From JBOGWP01 sp050693875 (GTDB lineage Bacteria > Actinomycetota > CADDZG01 > JAHWKV01 > JBOGWP01), in assembly GCA_050693875.1 (NCBI GenBank), contig JBOGWP010000203.1, forward strand, positions 1-39,099: 39,099 nt of DNA, read 5' to 3'. The position numbers were made by a program, and so were the translations under genes. Each line of letters starts with the position of its first letter. Position 1 is the stretch's first letter. Shown here in pieces: positions 24,989 through 33,051 of this stretch. The notes under the pieces are model-generated. The model was not told the DNA's origin. It saw only the letters and a program-made list of their open reading frames with translations, and searched no databases.

Positions 24989-25675
24989 ATGCCCTTCAGG
25001 AAGACCCCGCGCGGCGTTCTCGCGATCGCCCTTGCCGTCGGGATCGTCGCCCTCGCCGGATGCAGCAAGGACTCCGGGCCCGGCATCCTTGGCAAGATCA
25101 CCGGCAAAGAGAGGCCCGCGGCGAAGGCCAGCTTCAAGGCCGGTGAGGTCCGCGGCATCAATCCCTCCGACAAAGCCGAGGCCCCCCAGCGCGCCAACGA
25201 CGAGGCGCCAAAGGTCCTCGACCTGCTGAACCGCTACTACGACATCGCATTCCTCGACAAGAAGCGGTGGAAGGACGGCACCCATCCGGACCTGGCCGGG
25301 CTTTTCATCGGGGAGGCTCAGCCGGCCGTTGCGCCGAACCTCGGCGCCCTCGCCCTCGCCGACATCGCCGGCCGCTTCAAGCGCGTCGAGCCCAAGAAGC
25401 AGGAGGCGGGCCAGATCTCGGTGCTGATCGAGGATGACGGGAGCGCTCCGCTCGCCATGGTGTCGGCGTTCTTCGAGGCGAGCGGCGAGACCAACGAGAA
25501 GGCGGACGGCCCCGTCACCATCACGCACGGCGTCACGTTCGTGCTCCAGCGCGAGGGCGACGCGTACAAGATTGCGACCTTCTTCGTCGAGCTCCATGCC
25601 GATACCGTCGCCCGCACCGGCGCCTTCACTCCCGAAGACGATGCCCTCGCGATGCTGGCGGAGAAGCTCCAGTGA
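24989..25675 (+). CDS. Putative lipoprotein
   Basis: 228 residues from the ATG at 24989; an earlier in-frame ATG at 24938 would put 17 extra residues before the signal peptide and is less likely. The signal peptide ends in a lipobox VALAGC, with Cys25 the lipidated residue. The mature part is a soluble alpha/beta domain (LDLLNRYYDIAFLDKKRW...LADIAGRFKRVEP...ISVLIEDDG...VTFVLQREGDAYKIATFFVELH) resembling small envelope proteins of unknown function. The stop overlaps the GTG start of the LCP gene (GTGA), so it is probably coupled to cell-wall polymer attachment. Confidence 0.75.
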   Translation: MPFRKTPRGVLAIALAVGIVALAGCSKDSGPGILGKITGKERPAAKASFKAGEVRGINPSDKAEAPQRANDEAPKVLDLLNRYYDIAFLDKKRWKDGTHPDLAGLFIGEAQPAVAPNLGALALADIAGRFKRVEPKKQEAGQISVLIEDDGSAPLAMVSAFFEASGETNEKADGPVTITHGVTFVLQREGDAYKIATFFVELHADTVARTGAFTPEDDALAMLAEKLQ

Positions 25676-26580
25676 GCGCGGGCGTGGACATCCTCGCCGC
25701 GGCCCGGCGGCGCTGGCCGTGGGTACTCCTCGCGGTCGCGACCCTGGTGGCGTGGGCGGGCTGGTGGCTCTCGGCCCCGTTTCGAGGAACGGCGTTCTCG
25801 CAGGCGCCCGCCGGAGGAATTCACAAGATGCAGGGGGCGGCGTGGCACCCCGAGCGCGGCGACCTCCTCTTCGTCGCGGTGATCGGCAGCGACGCCCGCA
25901 ACGGCCCACCGGATGCGGGGGGCGGCTGCGACGCCATCCACATCGTCGCCATCAATCCGCAACAGCGCGCCGGGACGATCCTGAACTTCCCGCGCGACTC
26001 CTACCTCAACGGCAGGAAGCTCACCGACATCTGCCGGCAGGCAGGATTCGACGGCGCGATTGGGGTGCTGAAGAGCCATACGGGCCTCCCGGTGCAGTAC
26101 CTCGTCCGCACCGAGTTCAGCCACTTCATGCGGGTGATCAACGACATCGGTGGCATCGACGTCGACGTCCCCTTCCCCATGAACGACACGAACTCGGGAG
26201 CGGTCTTCCCGGCAGGCCCGCGCCATATGCTCGGCGGCGAGGCCCTCGCGTTCAGCCGGAATCGCCACATCGGTGGCGGGGACTTCAAGCGGACCGAGCA
26301 TCAGGGGTTGGTGCTGCTCTCGGTCCTGCAAAAGTTCCGCGCCGACACGGTGAACATCCACAACATGCTCACCTACCTGCGCGCGGCGCGGCGCAACATC
26401 GGCTTCAACATCCCGCTCGCCGACCTGATGAAGCTGGGGCTGCTCGCCCGAGACATCGACCCCGCGAACATCAAGAACGTCACGATCCCCGGCTCGACCG
26501 GCAACGTCGGCGGGGCAAGCGTCGTGTTCGTCAACCCCGGCGACATCTACTCTCGAGTCCGCGACGACGCGATCTACTGA
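25672..26580 (+). CDS. LytR-CpsA-Psr (LCP) family protein
   Basis: 302 residues with one N-terminal membrane helix (WPWVLLAVATLVAWAGWWL) and an extracellular LCP catalytic domain. Landmarks are LFVAVIGSDAR, GGGCDAIHIVAINP, GTILNFPRDSYL, LVRTEFSHFMRVINDIGGIDVDVP and GGEALAFSRNRH. LCP enzymes transfer lipid-linked glycopolymers to peptidoglycan, in Actinobacteria for example arabinogalactan or other secondary polymers. The GTG start overlaps the lipoprotein stop, so both are probably made together at the envelope. Confidence 0.93.
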   Translation: MSAGVDILAAARRRWPWVLLAVATLVAWAGWWLSAPFRGTAFSQAPAGGIHKMQGAAWHPERGDLLFVAVIGSDARNGPPDAGGGCDAIHIVAINPQQRAGTILNFPRDSYLNGRKLTDICRQAGFDGAIGVLKSHTGLPVQYLVRTEFSHFMRVINDIGGIDVDVPFPMNDTNSGAVFPAGPRHMLGGEALAFSRNRHIGGGDFKRTEHQGLVLLSVLQKFRADTVNIHNMLTYLRAARRNIGFNIPLADLMKLGLLARDIDPANIKNVTIPGSTGNVGGASVVFVNPGDIYSRVRDDAIY

Positions 26581-26661
26581 TGCGGCGGCTGGCACACCGG
26601 TGCCGGACCGCCGGGGCCGGGTATGCGATGAGCAGCGCTGCTGCTGCCCACAGGTGATGAG

Positions 26662-27723
26662 ATGACGAACGCCCCGTGGTACCTCTACCTGGGGTTCCTC
26701 GGATTCGTCGTGGCAGTGCTTCTGCTCGACCTGCGGCTGTTCCACTCGAAGGAGCGCGAGCCGCGCCTGCGCGAGTCGGCGACCTGGGTGGCGATCTGGG
26801 TGGCCCTCGCCGTCGGGTTCGGCGTCGCGCTCCTCGCTTGGAAGGGCGGGCGCGCGGCCGGGGAGTTCTTCGCCGGCTACCTGGTCGAGTACTCGTTGTC
26901 GGTCGACAACATGTTCGTCTTCGTCGTGATCTTCTCGTACTTCCGCGTGCCCAAGACCTACCAGCACCAGGTCCTCTTCTACGGGATCCTGGGGGCCATC
27001 GTCTCCCGCGGGATTTTCATCGCCGCCGGGGCGGCGCTGATCAACCAATTCCACTGGGTGGTCTATGTGTTCGGGGCCCTCCTTCTGTTCACCGCCGTAC
27101 GCCTGGCCCGCGGGGTCGGAGAGGTCCATCCGGAGAACAACCCGGTCCTGCGGCTTGCCGAACGATTCTTCCCCGCAACCCGGCGCTATCACGGGCAGCG
27201 CCTGTTCACGATGGAGAACGGACGCCGCGTGATGACCCCGCTGTTCATCACGCTGCTGATCGTCGAGACGACCGACATCCTCTTCGCCGTCGACTCGATC
27301 CCCGCCATCTTCGGGATCACTCGGGACCCCTTCATCGTGCTGACGTCCAACGTCTTCGCGGTGCTCGGCCTGCGGGCCCTCTACTTCCTCCTGGCCGGGT
27401 CGATGGATCGCTTCCACCTTCTGAAGTACGGGCTGAGCGCAATCCTGGGATTCGTGGGGGTCAAGATGCTGCTTCCCCTCCTCCACGAGGTCGGGCTGCC
27501 CGGGGACTTCGAGATCCCCATTTGGGTGTCGCTGGCGGTGATCGTCGGGGTCCTCGCGCTGACGGTGGCGCTCTCTCTCGTCCTCTCACCCCGCGGCGGC
27601 GTGGCCCCGCCCGAGCCTGCCGCGCCCGAGGGCGCCGGCGAGGCGATCGAGCCGGCGGACGTGGCGGTCCCGGAGCCTCCGCCCGCGAGTGCCGGGGGGA
27701 GGAGGACCGAGGACCGGCGGTGA
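26662..27723 (+). CDS. TerC/Alx family integral membrane protein
   Basis: 353 residues with about eight or nine membrane helices. Family signatures are EYSLSVDNMFVFVVIFSYF, HQVLFYGILGAIVSRGIFI and ETTDILFAVDSIPAIFGIT, with the intramembrane acidic residues (Asp in SVDN and TTD, Glu in VEYS and VETT) that mark the metal-related pocket. Members have been linked to tellurite resistance and to manganese export. The C-terminal 40 residues are Pro/Glu/Ala-rich and cytoplasmic. The 81-base leader shows no yybP-ykoY riboswitch. The stop overlaps the next gene (GTGA). Confidence 0.93.
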   Translation: MTNAPWYLYLGFLGFVVAVLLLDLRLFHSKEREPRLRESATWVAIWVALAVGFGVALLAWKGGRAAGEFFAGYLVEYSLSVDNMFVFVVIFSYFRVPKTYQHQVLFYGILGAIVSRGIFIAAGAALINQFHWVVYVFGALLLFTAVRLARGVGEVHPENNPVLRLAERFFPATRRYHGQRLFTMENGRRVMTPLFITLLIVETTDILFAVDSIPAIFGITRDPFIVLTSNVFAVLGLRALYFLLAGSMDRFHLLKYGLSAILGFVGVKMLLPLLHEVGLPGDFEIPIWVSLAVIVGVLALTVALSLVLSPRGGVAPPEPAAPEGAGEAIEPADVAVPEPPPASAGGRRTEDRR

Positions 27724-28214
27724 TCTACGTCGCGGTGATCGGGCCCGGGGACGCCGACCGCGAAACCGAGGAGACCGCCTTCGAGATCGGAACGGACCTT
27801 GCCCGTGCTGGGGCCGTGCTCGTGTGCGGGGGGCTGGGCGGGGCGATGGAGGCTGCCTGCCGCGGGGCTCGCCGCGCCGGAGGTCGCACCCTGGGTGTCC
27901 TCCCCGGCTCGTCGCGCGACGAGGCGAACCCCTTCGTCGACCTCGCCGTTGCCACCGGGATGGGAGAGGCGCGCAACGTGATCGTGGTGCGCACGGCGGA
28001 CGCGCTGATCGCCGTGGGCGCGGGCTACGGGACGCTCTCGGAGATCGCCTTCGGGCTGAAGCTCGGCAAGCCGGTGATCGGGCTCCGGACATGGGCTGCC
28101 TCGGGACCTCGGGGGCCGGCAGGCATCGTCGAGGCGTCGAGCGCGGAGGAGGCGGTGGCGACGGCACTCCGTCTGGCGGGCGAGCCGGCCGGTCAGCCGC
28201 GGCCTGCAACATAG
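27720..28214 (+). CDS. LOG-like / TIGR00725-type Rossmann-fold protein
   Basis: 164 residues starting at the GTG that overlaps the terC stop. The pattern VAVIGPGDADRE...LVCGGLGGAMEAACRGARRAGGRTLGVLPG...GMGEARNVIVVRTADALIAVGAGYGTLSEI matches the SLOG superfamily. It carries GxGTLSE (AVGAGYGTLSEI) rather than the PGGxGTxxE of the cytokinin-activating LOG enzymes, so it is closer to the TIGR00725 group of unknown substrate. It is translationally coupled to TerC, a pairing whose meaning is not clear. Confidence 0.87.
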   Translation: MIYVAVIGPGDADRETEETAFEIGTDLARAGAVLVCGGLGGAMEAACRGARRAGGRTLGVLPGSSRDEANPFVDLAVATGMGEARNVIVVRTADALIAVGAGYGTLSEIAFGLKLGKPVIGLRTWAASGPRGPAGIVEASSAEEAVATALRLAGEPAGQPRPAT

Positions 28215-28238
28215 CCCTGTCCCAGCCGGCGACGCGAG

Positions 28239-28520
28239 CTATTCGGATCCAGGAGAGGGGCCCTCAAGAGCCCCGGCAAGGCTGGACAGCTCCTCGGCGG
28301 CCCCCTCCTCGCGGACGACGCTCACGTCGCCGCAGGGAACGTCGTCCCCGTACAACTTGCGGAGCTGGTCACAAGGATAGAGCTTGAGGCACACCGGGCA
28401 CAGGAGGTAGTCGGTCCGCCGCCGGAAGGGAACCTCCTCCCCTCCGAGGGTCTTCAGGCTCTCCTCGCCGACCGCCTGCACGAGAACCTGACCACAGTCA
28501 CACTGCATGAATTGCTCCAT
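28239..28520 (-). CDS. Small Cys-rich (zinc-ribbon-like) protein
   Basis: 93 residues. The N-terminus MEQFMQCDCGQVL holds a C-x-C pair and the middle holds LLCPVCLKLYPCDQL (C-x2-C...C), suggesting one structural zinc site. The C-terminus is acidic and Ala/Ser-rich. It lies alone, convergent with the LOG-like gene and divergent from the sigma-factor gene. I do not recognise a named family and infer no function. Confidence 0.6.
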   Translation of the reverse strand: MEQFMQCDCGQVLVQAVGEESLKTLGGEEVPFRRRTDYLLCPVCLKLYPCDQLRKLYGDDVPCGDVSVVREEGAAEELSSLAGALEGPSPGSE

Positions 28521-28710
28521 CGACGCATTCAGGGCGTCTTCAGCCCAGAGTATGTCACCCAGGGTAGTGAGGCACCACTCCCAGATCGCCCATCCTTCGC
28601 TTCGGACTCAAGGAATCAACCCGAGATCTCGATAGTTGAAGCCGATGAGTATTGCTATCGGACACCCAAGAGCGTACTCTCCGCGCGCACGCCTGCACAG
28701 TTCGTAGTCT

Positions 28711-30105
28711 ATGGCCGTCGTCGAGAAGGTCCTCAGAGCCACCTCGCTCACCGACCTCCGGTCGGACAAAGCGCTCATCCGCGCGGCCCAGGCAGGGAAC
28801 ACCGAGGCAGCTTCGACGCTCTTCCAGCGCTACTACCCCCGGATCTATCGCTTCGTCCTCCACCTGACGCACGGAAGGTCGAACGCCGAGGACCTCACCC
28901 AGGAGGCCTTCGCCAGAGCCATCGGGGCGCTCGGTCGGTTCAACGGGGAGTACAAGTTCGAGCACTGGCTCCTTCGCATCGCCAAGAACCTGTGCATCGA
29001 CGAGGCCCGGAAGGACGTACATCGGCCCGAGCCGACCGACCCACACGAGCTGCCCGAGCTTCCGGCGCTCGGGGGCGCCGACTTCGTCTGGGAGTCCGTG
29101 TCCCAGCAGCTCGCCACCTCGATCGTCCACGACGCACTCGCGCGCCTGCCGGTCCGCCAACGGAGCGTGCTGGTGCTGCGCGAGCTCGAGGGAATGTCCT
29201 ACGCCGACATCGCTTCGATTGTGGGGACCAACGAGCGGGGCGTCGAGGCAACCCTGCGCCGCGCCCGTGCCCGGTTCCGCCTCGAGGTGGCGAAGGCCGA
29301 ATCCGACGAGGAGGAGCGGGCGGTGTGCCGCCGGACGCTGCGCCTCTTCGCGGTCGACGCCGAGGAGGCCCTTGCCTCGACCGAGGCAAGCCGGCACCTG
29401 CGGCGCTGCTTCCGCTGCCGGACCAGGATCAAAGCGCTCAGCGGTGCCGACCGACTGCTCGGACTCATCGCAATCCCGGTTGCCGTCCCGAGGCTCTCCT
29501 GGCCGCTGCAGGCAGTCGCATCGCTCCGGGCGCGGGGAAGCCGGATGCTCGACCACGTGCGCGGCAGCGGGGAAGGGTTCGTCGCTCAGGTCGCGCCGTT
29601 CACCGTCTCGGCAATGCTCGTGGCCTCGGTGGCCGCGGCGCAGGTGGTCGGGCCGGTCCGCGCGGCCCCCGTCCAGGACAACCCGGTGATGAGCGCTGTG
29701 TATCAGCAGCAGACCTCGGCCGAGGAGACCGATGCGATCACGTCGATCATCGCCGGAGGCACCGCCCCGACATCGCGGGGCCGTTCGATCCCGGCCGCGA
29801 GCGGTTCCGTCACTCCCTCTCCCTCCTCCCCCGACGGCGCCGGTGATGGGCTCCTCGGGCTCGACCTGTCCGACCTGCCCGTCCTGGGTAACCTCGACAG
29901 TCTCGAAGACCTCGAGCAGGCCCTGAGCGACCCCACCGGCGCGCTTCAGGGTGCGGTCTCCGATGTCAGCCAGACCGCGGATGCCGTCGTCCAGAACGCG
30001 GAGGCGACCGTCGAGTCGGTGGCGGACGCCACCACCGCCACCGAGGGCGTCGACGTCCCCGAGGTCCGGACGAGCCGCATCACGAGCCGGATCGCACCGG
30101 AGTAG
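28711..30105 (+). CDS. ECF-type sigma factor fused to zinc-binding anti-sigma-like and membrane region
   Basis: 464 residues. Residues about 20-95 are sigma region 2 (LFQRYYPRIYRFVLHLT, AEDLTQEAFARAI, EHWLLRIAKNLCIDEAR). About 135-190 are region 4 (LPVRQRSVLVLRELEGMSYADIASIVGTNERGVEATLRRARARFR). The extension then carries HLRRCFRC (about 228-235), exactly the H-x3-C-x2-C of zinc-binding anti-sigma domains, with Cys in AVCRR upstream. A hydrophobic stretch follows (about 293-315, FTVSAMLVASVAAAQVVG), then a Ser/Thr/Pro/Asp-rich tail of about 140 residues. Sigma and anti-sigma-like parts are thus in one chain, possibly membrane-tethered and released by proteolysis (inference). Its 3' end overlaps the convergent TadE-like gene by 26 bases. 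Confidence 0.88.
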   Translation: MAVVEKVLRATSLTDLRSDKALIRAAQAGNTEAASTLFQRYYPRIYRFVLHLTHGRSNAEDLTQEAFARAIGALGRFNGEYKFEHWLLRIAKNLCIDEARKDVHRPEPTDPHELPELPALGGADFVWESVSQQLATSIVHDALARLPVRQRSVLVLRELEGMSYADIASIVGTNERGVEATLRRARARFRLEVAKAESDEEERAVCRRTLRLFAVDAEEALASTEASRHLRRCFRCRTRIKALSGADRLLGLIAIPVAVPRLSWPLQAVASLRARGSRMLDHVRGSGEGFVAQVAPFTVSAMLVASVAAAQVVGPVRAAPVQDNPVMSAVYQQQTSAEETDAITSIIAGGTAPTSRGRSIPAASGSVTPSPSSPDGAGDGLLGLDLSDLPVLGNLDSLEDLEQALSDPTGALQGAVSDVSQTADAVVQNAEATVESVADATTATEGVDVPEVRTSRITSRIAPE

Positions 30106-30511
30106 CGTCGCGCGACCCTCGGGCCCGGCCCAGCCGGCCGAGGTCCACCTCCGCCCGGGCCACCGCGCCGACATCCTTCAGCCCGAACGCCCGCAGCAGC
30201 ACGAACCGCACCGGCACGTCCACTGCGACGGTCGCGGCCTCGCCCCGTGCCGGGCAGGCACAGCGGCGGAGGCGAGCTCCGTTGGCCGCCACGAATCGCT
30301 CGGCCTGCCGCTGCGGCTCCCCGCCGGCGAGCGGCACGAGCTCGGCCGCGGCGGCGAGGGCGCCGGCATCGGCGGCGGTCTGAGCCTGTGCCCGGGCCAG
30401 CAGGAAGGCGGCCAGATCGGCAAGCGAGACGAGCAGGACCATTGCCATGGCGGCCCCTGCGAGTACGAGCAGCGAGACGTTGCCGCCGTCACCGCCGACG
30501 CGGCGCCTCAT
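30080..30511 (-). CDS. TadE-like (Rv3654c-type) secreted/pilus-associated protein
   Basis: 143 residues from the ATG overlapping the upstream tadE stop (ATGA at 30508-30511). A short basic leader (MRRRVGGDGGNVSLLVLAG) precedes a hydrophobic helix and the ARAQAQTAADAGALAAAAEL segment, diagnostic of the TadE-like proteins encoded at the end of actinobacterial tad clusters. The C-terminal domain holds a close Cys pair (RRCACPARG). It is the last gene of the pilus operon, converging with the sigma-factor gene. Confidence 0.83.
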   Translation of the reverse strand: MRRRVGGDGGNVSLLVLAGAAMAMVLLVSLADLAAFLLARAQAQTAADAGALAAAAELVPLAGGEPQRQAERFVAANGARLRRCACPARGEAATVAVDVPVRFVLLRAFGLKDVGAVARAEVDLGRLGRARGSRDATPVRSGS

Positions 30512-30885
30512 CCTCTCGAGGGCGACTCCGCTCGCATCGTTGCCGTGGCTCGAAGCAACCGGCTCTTCACGATGCTTCCCACGAGCGGAAGTTGGTGCGG
30601 TTGGGCAGTGACCACCACCTCGATCGGATCGCCCCGGTTCCGCCCGCCCCGGACACCGAACCGCAGATCGAGTCCGGGCGCTGCGCGGCGGCCGGCGTCC
30701 AGCCACCGGGCCGAGTCGGCTCCGACGGCGGCCTCCCGCGCCGCCTCGCGGGCAGCGGACACGACCAGGAGCTGGTCTCGAAGCATCACACCCACCTGCA
30801 GCAAGCCGAGCAGGAGCAACAGCACCAGGGGCAGCACGAGCACGAACTCGACTGTCGACTGCCCTCGCTCGGAGGCGGTGGGCAT
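30508..30885 (-). CDS. TadE family pilus assembly protein
   Basis: 125 residues. The N-terminus MPTASERGQSTVEFVLVLPLVLLLLLGLLQ is a textbook pseudopilin-like TadE leader (short hydrophilic segment with Glu at position 5 of the hydrophobic core). AAREAAREAAVGADSA and a small beta domain follow. Minor pilins of this type are processed by the prepilin peptidase and support Flp pilus assembly. The peptidase (TadV) is not in the window. It is the penultimate gene of the operon. Confidence 0.9.
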   Translation of the reverse strand: MPTASERGQSTVEFVLVLPLVLLLLLGLLQVGVMLRDQLLVVSAAREAAREAAVGADSARWLDAGRRAAPGLDLRFGVRGGRNRGDPIEVVVTAQPHQLPLVGSIVKSRLLRATATMRAESPSRG

Positions 30886-30915
30886 GTACCCTCCTGCATC
30901 GGCGCCCGCGCCGAC

Positions 30916-31089
30916 CTACGGGCTTGGGGCGCCGTTCGTGATCTTGGCGATGATGTTGCTGAAGAAGCCGGTGATCGCCTGGTTGTCCCGAGCCCAGGTG
31001 ATGAGAAGGATCGCCACCGCAGCCGCAGCAAGCAGCACCAGCGCGTACTCGACGGTGGTCTGTCCGAAGTCCCGAGTCAGTCGCCGCAT
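30916..31089 (-). CDS. Flp-like pilin (DUF4244 type)
   Basis: 57 residues from the ATG at 31089; a frame extension to 31119 has no better start. MRRLTRDFGQTTVEYALVLLAAAAVAILLITWA shows the G-Q-T-T-V-E-Y class III prepilin site with the conserved Glu-Tyr, then a hydrophobic helix and a short polar end (FFSNIIAKITNG). It is probably the major pilin of the Tad/Flp fibre. The tiny size and location between tadC and tadE are normal for actinobacterial tad loci. Confidence 0.9.
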   Translation of the reverse strand: MRRLTRDFGQTTVEYALVLLAAAAVAILLITWARDNQAITGFFSNIIAKITNGAPSP

Positions 31090-31264
31090 CCCAAAACCCC
31101 TTTCTGCGCGGTCGAGCACCCTTTGGGGAAGTCGATGCGGGGAAGCCAGGGAAGTGGGTGAACCCGACTGGAGATTCTAGGAACCCGCGCGGGCAGGCGA
31201 CAAGGGGATTCCGGCTATTCGCGACCTTTCGCGCGCCCCGCGGCCCCCCATTCTCCGTTCGGCC

Positions 31265-32113
31265 TCAAAACCCGAGGGTGCGAAAGGTCGCCAGCAGGAG
31301 GGGGACCACCGTCAGCAGGACGAAGGCCGGCAGGATGAGGAACACCAGCGGGAACAGCATCTTCACCGGGGCGCGGCGCGCCTGCTCCTCGGCCCGGTGG
31401 CGCTCCCCCGCCCACAGCTCGCCGGCCACGACCTGCAGTCGGGCAGCCACCTGGGTCCCCTGCCGCTGGGCGTCGGCGAGGGTCGCGGCGAAGGTCCGCA
31501 GCTCGTCGAGGTCGTTTCGTTGCGCCAGCCGCTGCAGCGCCTGGCGCATCGGCACCCCGAGGTCGATCTCCCGAACGGTTCGCTGCAGCTCTTCCCCCAG
31601 CAGCCCAGGCCTCCGGGAGGCAACCCGCCGGAGGGCCAGGGGGATGCTCAGCCCGGCAAGGGTCGAAACCATGAGCAGCTCGACGGCGTCGGGAAGCTCG
31701 GCGCGGAGCTGAGCTCGGCGGGCCGTCGTTCGCATGCGCACCAGCGCCGGCGGGAGCCGCCAGCCGGCGAGGGCAAGGGCGGGGGCGGCGAGCAGCCCGG
31801 GCATGCCGAACCGGAGGCCGACGGCGGTGGCGAGGGCGGCCGAGAGCGCCCTCGCGCCGAGGAAGGCGTCTGATCCGAGATCCGCCATGCCCGCGGCGGC
31901 CAGCGACGCGTCAAGGGCCCGCCGGTCTCCGGGCAGACGACGTCCCATCACGGCGAGCAGCCGCCGGGAGGCTCGGGGTTTCTCCCCGCCGGCCGGGCAG
32001 GCCGACACGAGCGCCGCCACCCGGCGCGCCACGACCGGGTCGCGGGCCACAAGGGGGAGCAGCGCCACCCATACGCTGGCCGCGGCCATGGTTCCGAGCA
32101 CGAGCTCGGTCAC
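31265..32113 (-). CDS. tadC: TadC, type II secretion system F-family protein
   Basis: 282 residues from the GTG that overlaps the tadB stop (GTGA at 32110-32113). It has an N-terminal helix, a cytoplasmic T2SSF domain (AELPDAVELLMVSTLAGLSIPLALRR...DLGVPMRQALQRLAQRND...ATLADAQRQGTQVAARLQ) and two C-terminal helices (LFPLVFLILPAFVLLTVVPLLLA). Together with TadB it forms the inner-membrane platform for Flp pilus assembly. Confidence 0.92.
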   Translation of the reverse strand: MTELVLGTMAAASVWVALLPLVARDPVVARRVAALVSACPAGGEKPRASRRLLAVMGRRLPGDRRALDASLAAAGMADLGSDAFLGARALSAALATAVGLRFGMPGLLAAPALALAGWRLPPALVRMRTTARRAQLRAELPDAVELLMVSTLAGLSIPLALRRVASRRPGLLGEELQRTVREIDLGVPMRQALQRLAQRNDLDELRTFAATLADAQRQGTQVAARLQVVAGELWAGERHRAEEQARRAPVKMLFPLVFLILPAFVLLTVVPLLLATFRTLGF

Positions 32114-33051
32114 GGCTTGAGCCGAAGGATGCGGCGGATCCAGAGGAAGCCGGCGATCTCCATCGCAAGGCCGAGCGCGAGGGCGACCAGCCCCACCGGC
32201 GTCGAGAAGGCTTCGGCCATCTGGGCTCTGGAGCTCAGCCCGAGCAGGAGGAAGAACGCAAGCGGCGCCGTGGCGACCACCATCCCCGACAACCGAGCCT
32301 GGGCGGTCAGGGCCCGGACCTCGCCGCGCAGGCGGGTGCGCTCGCGGAGGCGCGCCTGGAGCGAGTCGAGCATCGCCGCCAGGTTCCCGCCGGTCTGCCG
32401 GTGCACCAGCATGGCCGAGATCCATAGCTCGGCCGCTCGTCCCCCCGCGCTTGCGAAGAGGCCCTCGATCGCGGCGTCGAGCGGCGCCCCCAGATCGATC
32501 TCGCGAACCGCCCGTCCCACCTCGCCGCCCAGCGGAGGCGGGATCTCAGCTGCGACGTGTCGGAGCGCGCTGACCAGGGAGTGCCCGGCACGGAGAGCCG
32601 AAGCCTGGAGCGCGAGCGCGTCGGGAAGCTGGTGCTCGATCCGCAGGCTCCGGCGGCCCCCCCAGCGTGACGCCGCCCGGTCGGCGACGATCGGGCCGGC
32701 GAGGGCGGCGAGCACACCGAGCGGCCCCCCACCGACCAGGACGTGGCCGGCGATCGCCCCACCGAGCAGCCCGCAGAGCCAAAGTCCAAGGACGTCCGGA
32801 AAGGGGCGGCCGGGATGGGCGGACGCCGCAAGCCGAGCGAGGCGAGCTCCGGGCGCGGTGCCGGCGATGCGGCGGGCGATGCCCGCCAGGAGCGCTCGGC
32901 GCCCGGGGCGAGGGGCGGCCGTCGCGCTCGAAGGGGAAGCGAGGCGGGCCATGATGCCCCGCGACCCGGAGCGTTGCCTCACTCGGTGCACAACTTCGAC
33001 CGTGCCGAATGCGGCCAGTGCTGCCGCGGCGGCGATCAGGAGGTCGGCCAC
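32110..33051 (-). CDS. tadB: TadB, type II secretion system F-family protein
   Basis: 313 residues from the GTG at 33051, overlapping the cpaF end by 16 bases. The cytoplasmic T2SSF domain is clear (EHQLPDALALQASALRAGHSLVSALRHVA...DLGAPLDAAIEGLFA...MLVHRQTGGNLAAMLDSLQARLRER), with hydrophobic segments at both ends. It is the partner of TadC and the CpaF ATPase in the pilus inner-membrane complex. Confidence 0.92.
   Translation of the reverse strand: MADLLIAAAAALAAFGTVEVVHRVRQRSGSRGIMARLASPSSATAAPRPGRRALLAGIARRIAGTAPGARLARLAASAHPGRPFPDVLGLWLCGLLGGAIAGHVLVGGGPLGVLAALAGPIVADRAASRWGGRRSLRIEHQLPDALALQASALRAGHSLVSALRHVAAEIPPPLGGEVGRAVREIDLGAPLDAAIEGLFASAGGRAAELWISAMLVHRQTGGNLAAMLDSLQARLRERTRLRGEVRALTAQARLSGMVVATAPLAFFLLLGLSSRAQMAEAFSTPVGLVALALGLAMEIAGFLWIRRILRLKP

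Noticed and set aside
26581..26661. Possible yybP-ykoY manganese riboswitch before terC
   Set aside because: The leader is only 81 bases and lacks the conserved paired blocks of that class.
25318..27486. 722-codon open frame on the minus strand
   Set aside because: It runs antisense through the lipoprotein, LCP and TerC genes, all of which have clear family motifs on the plus strand.
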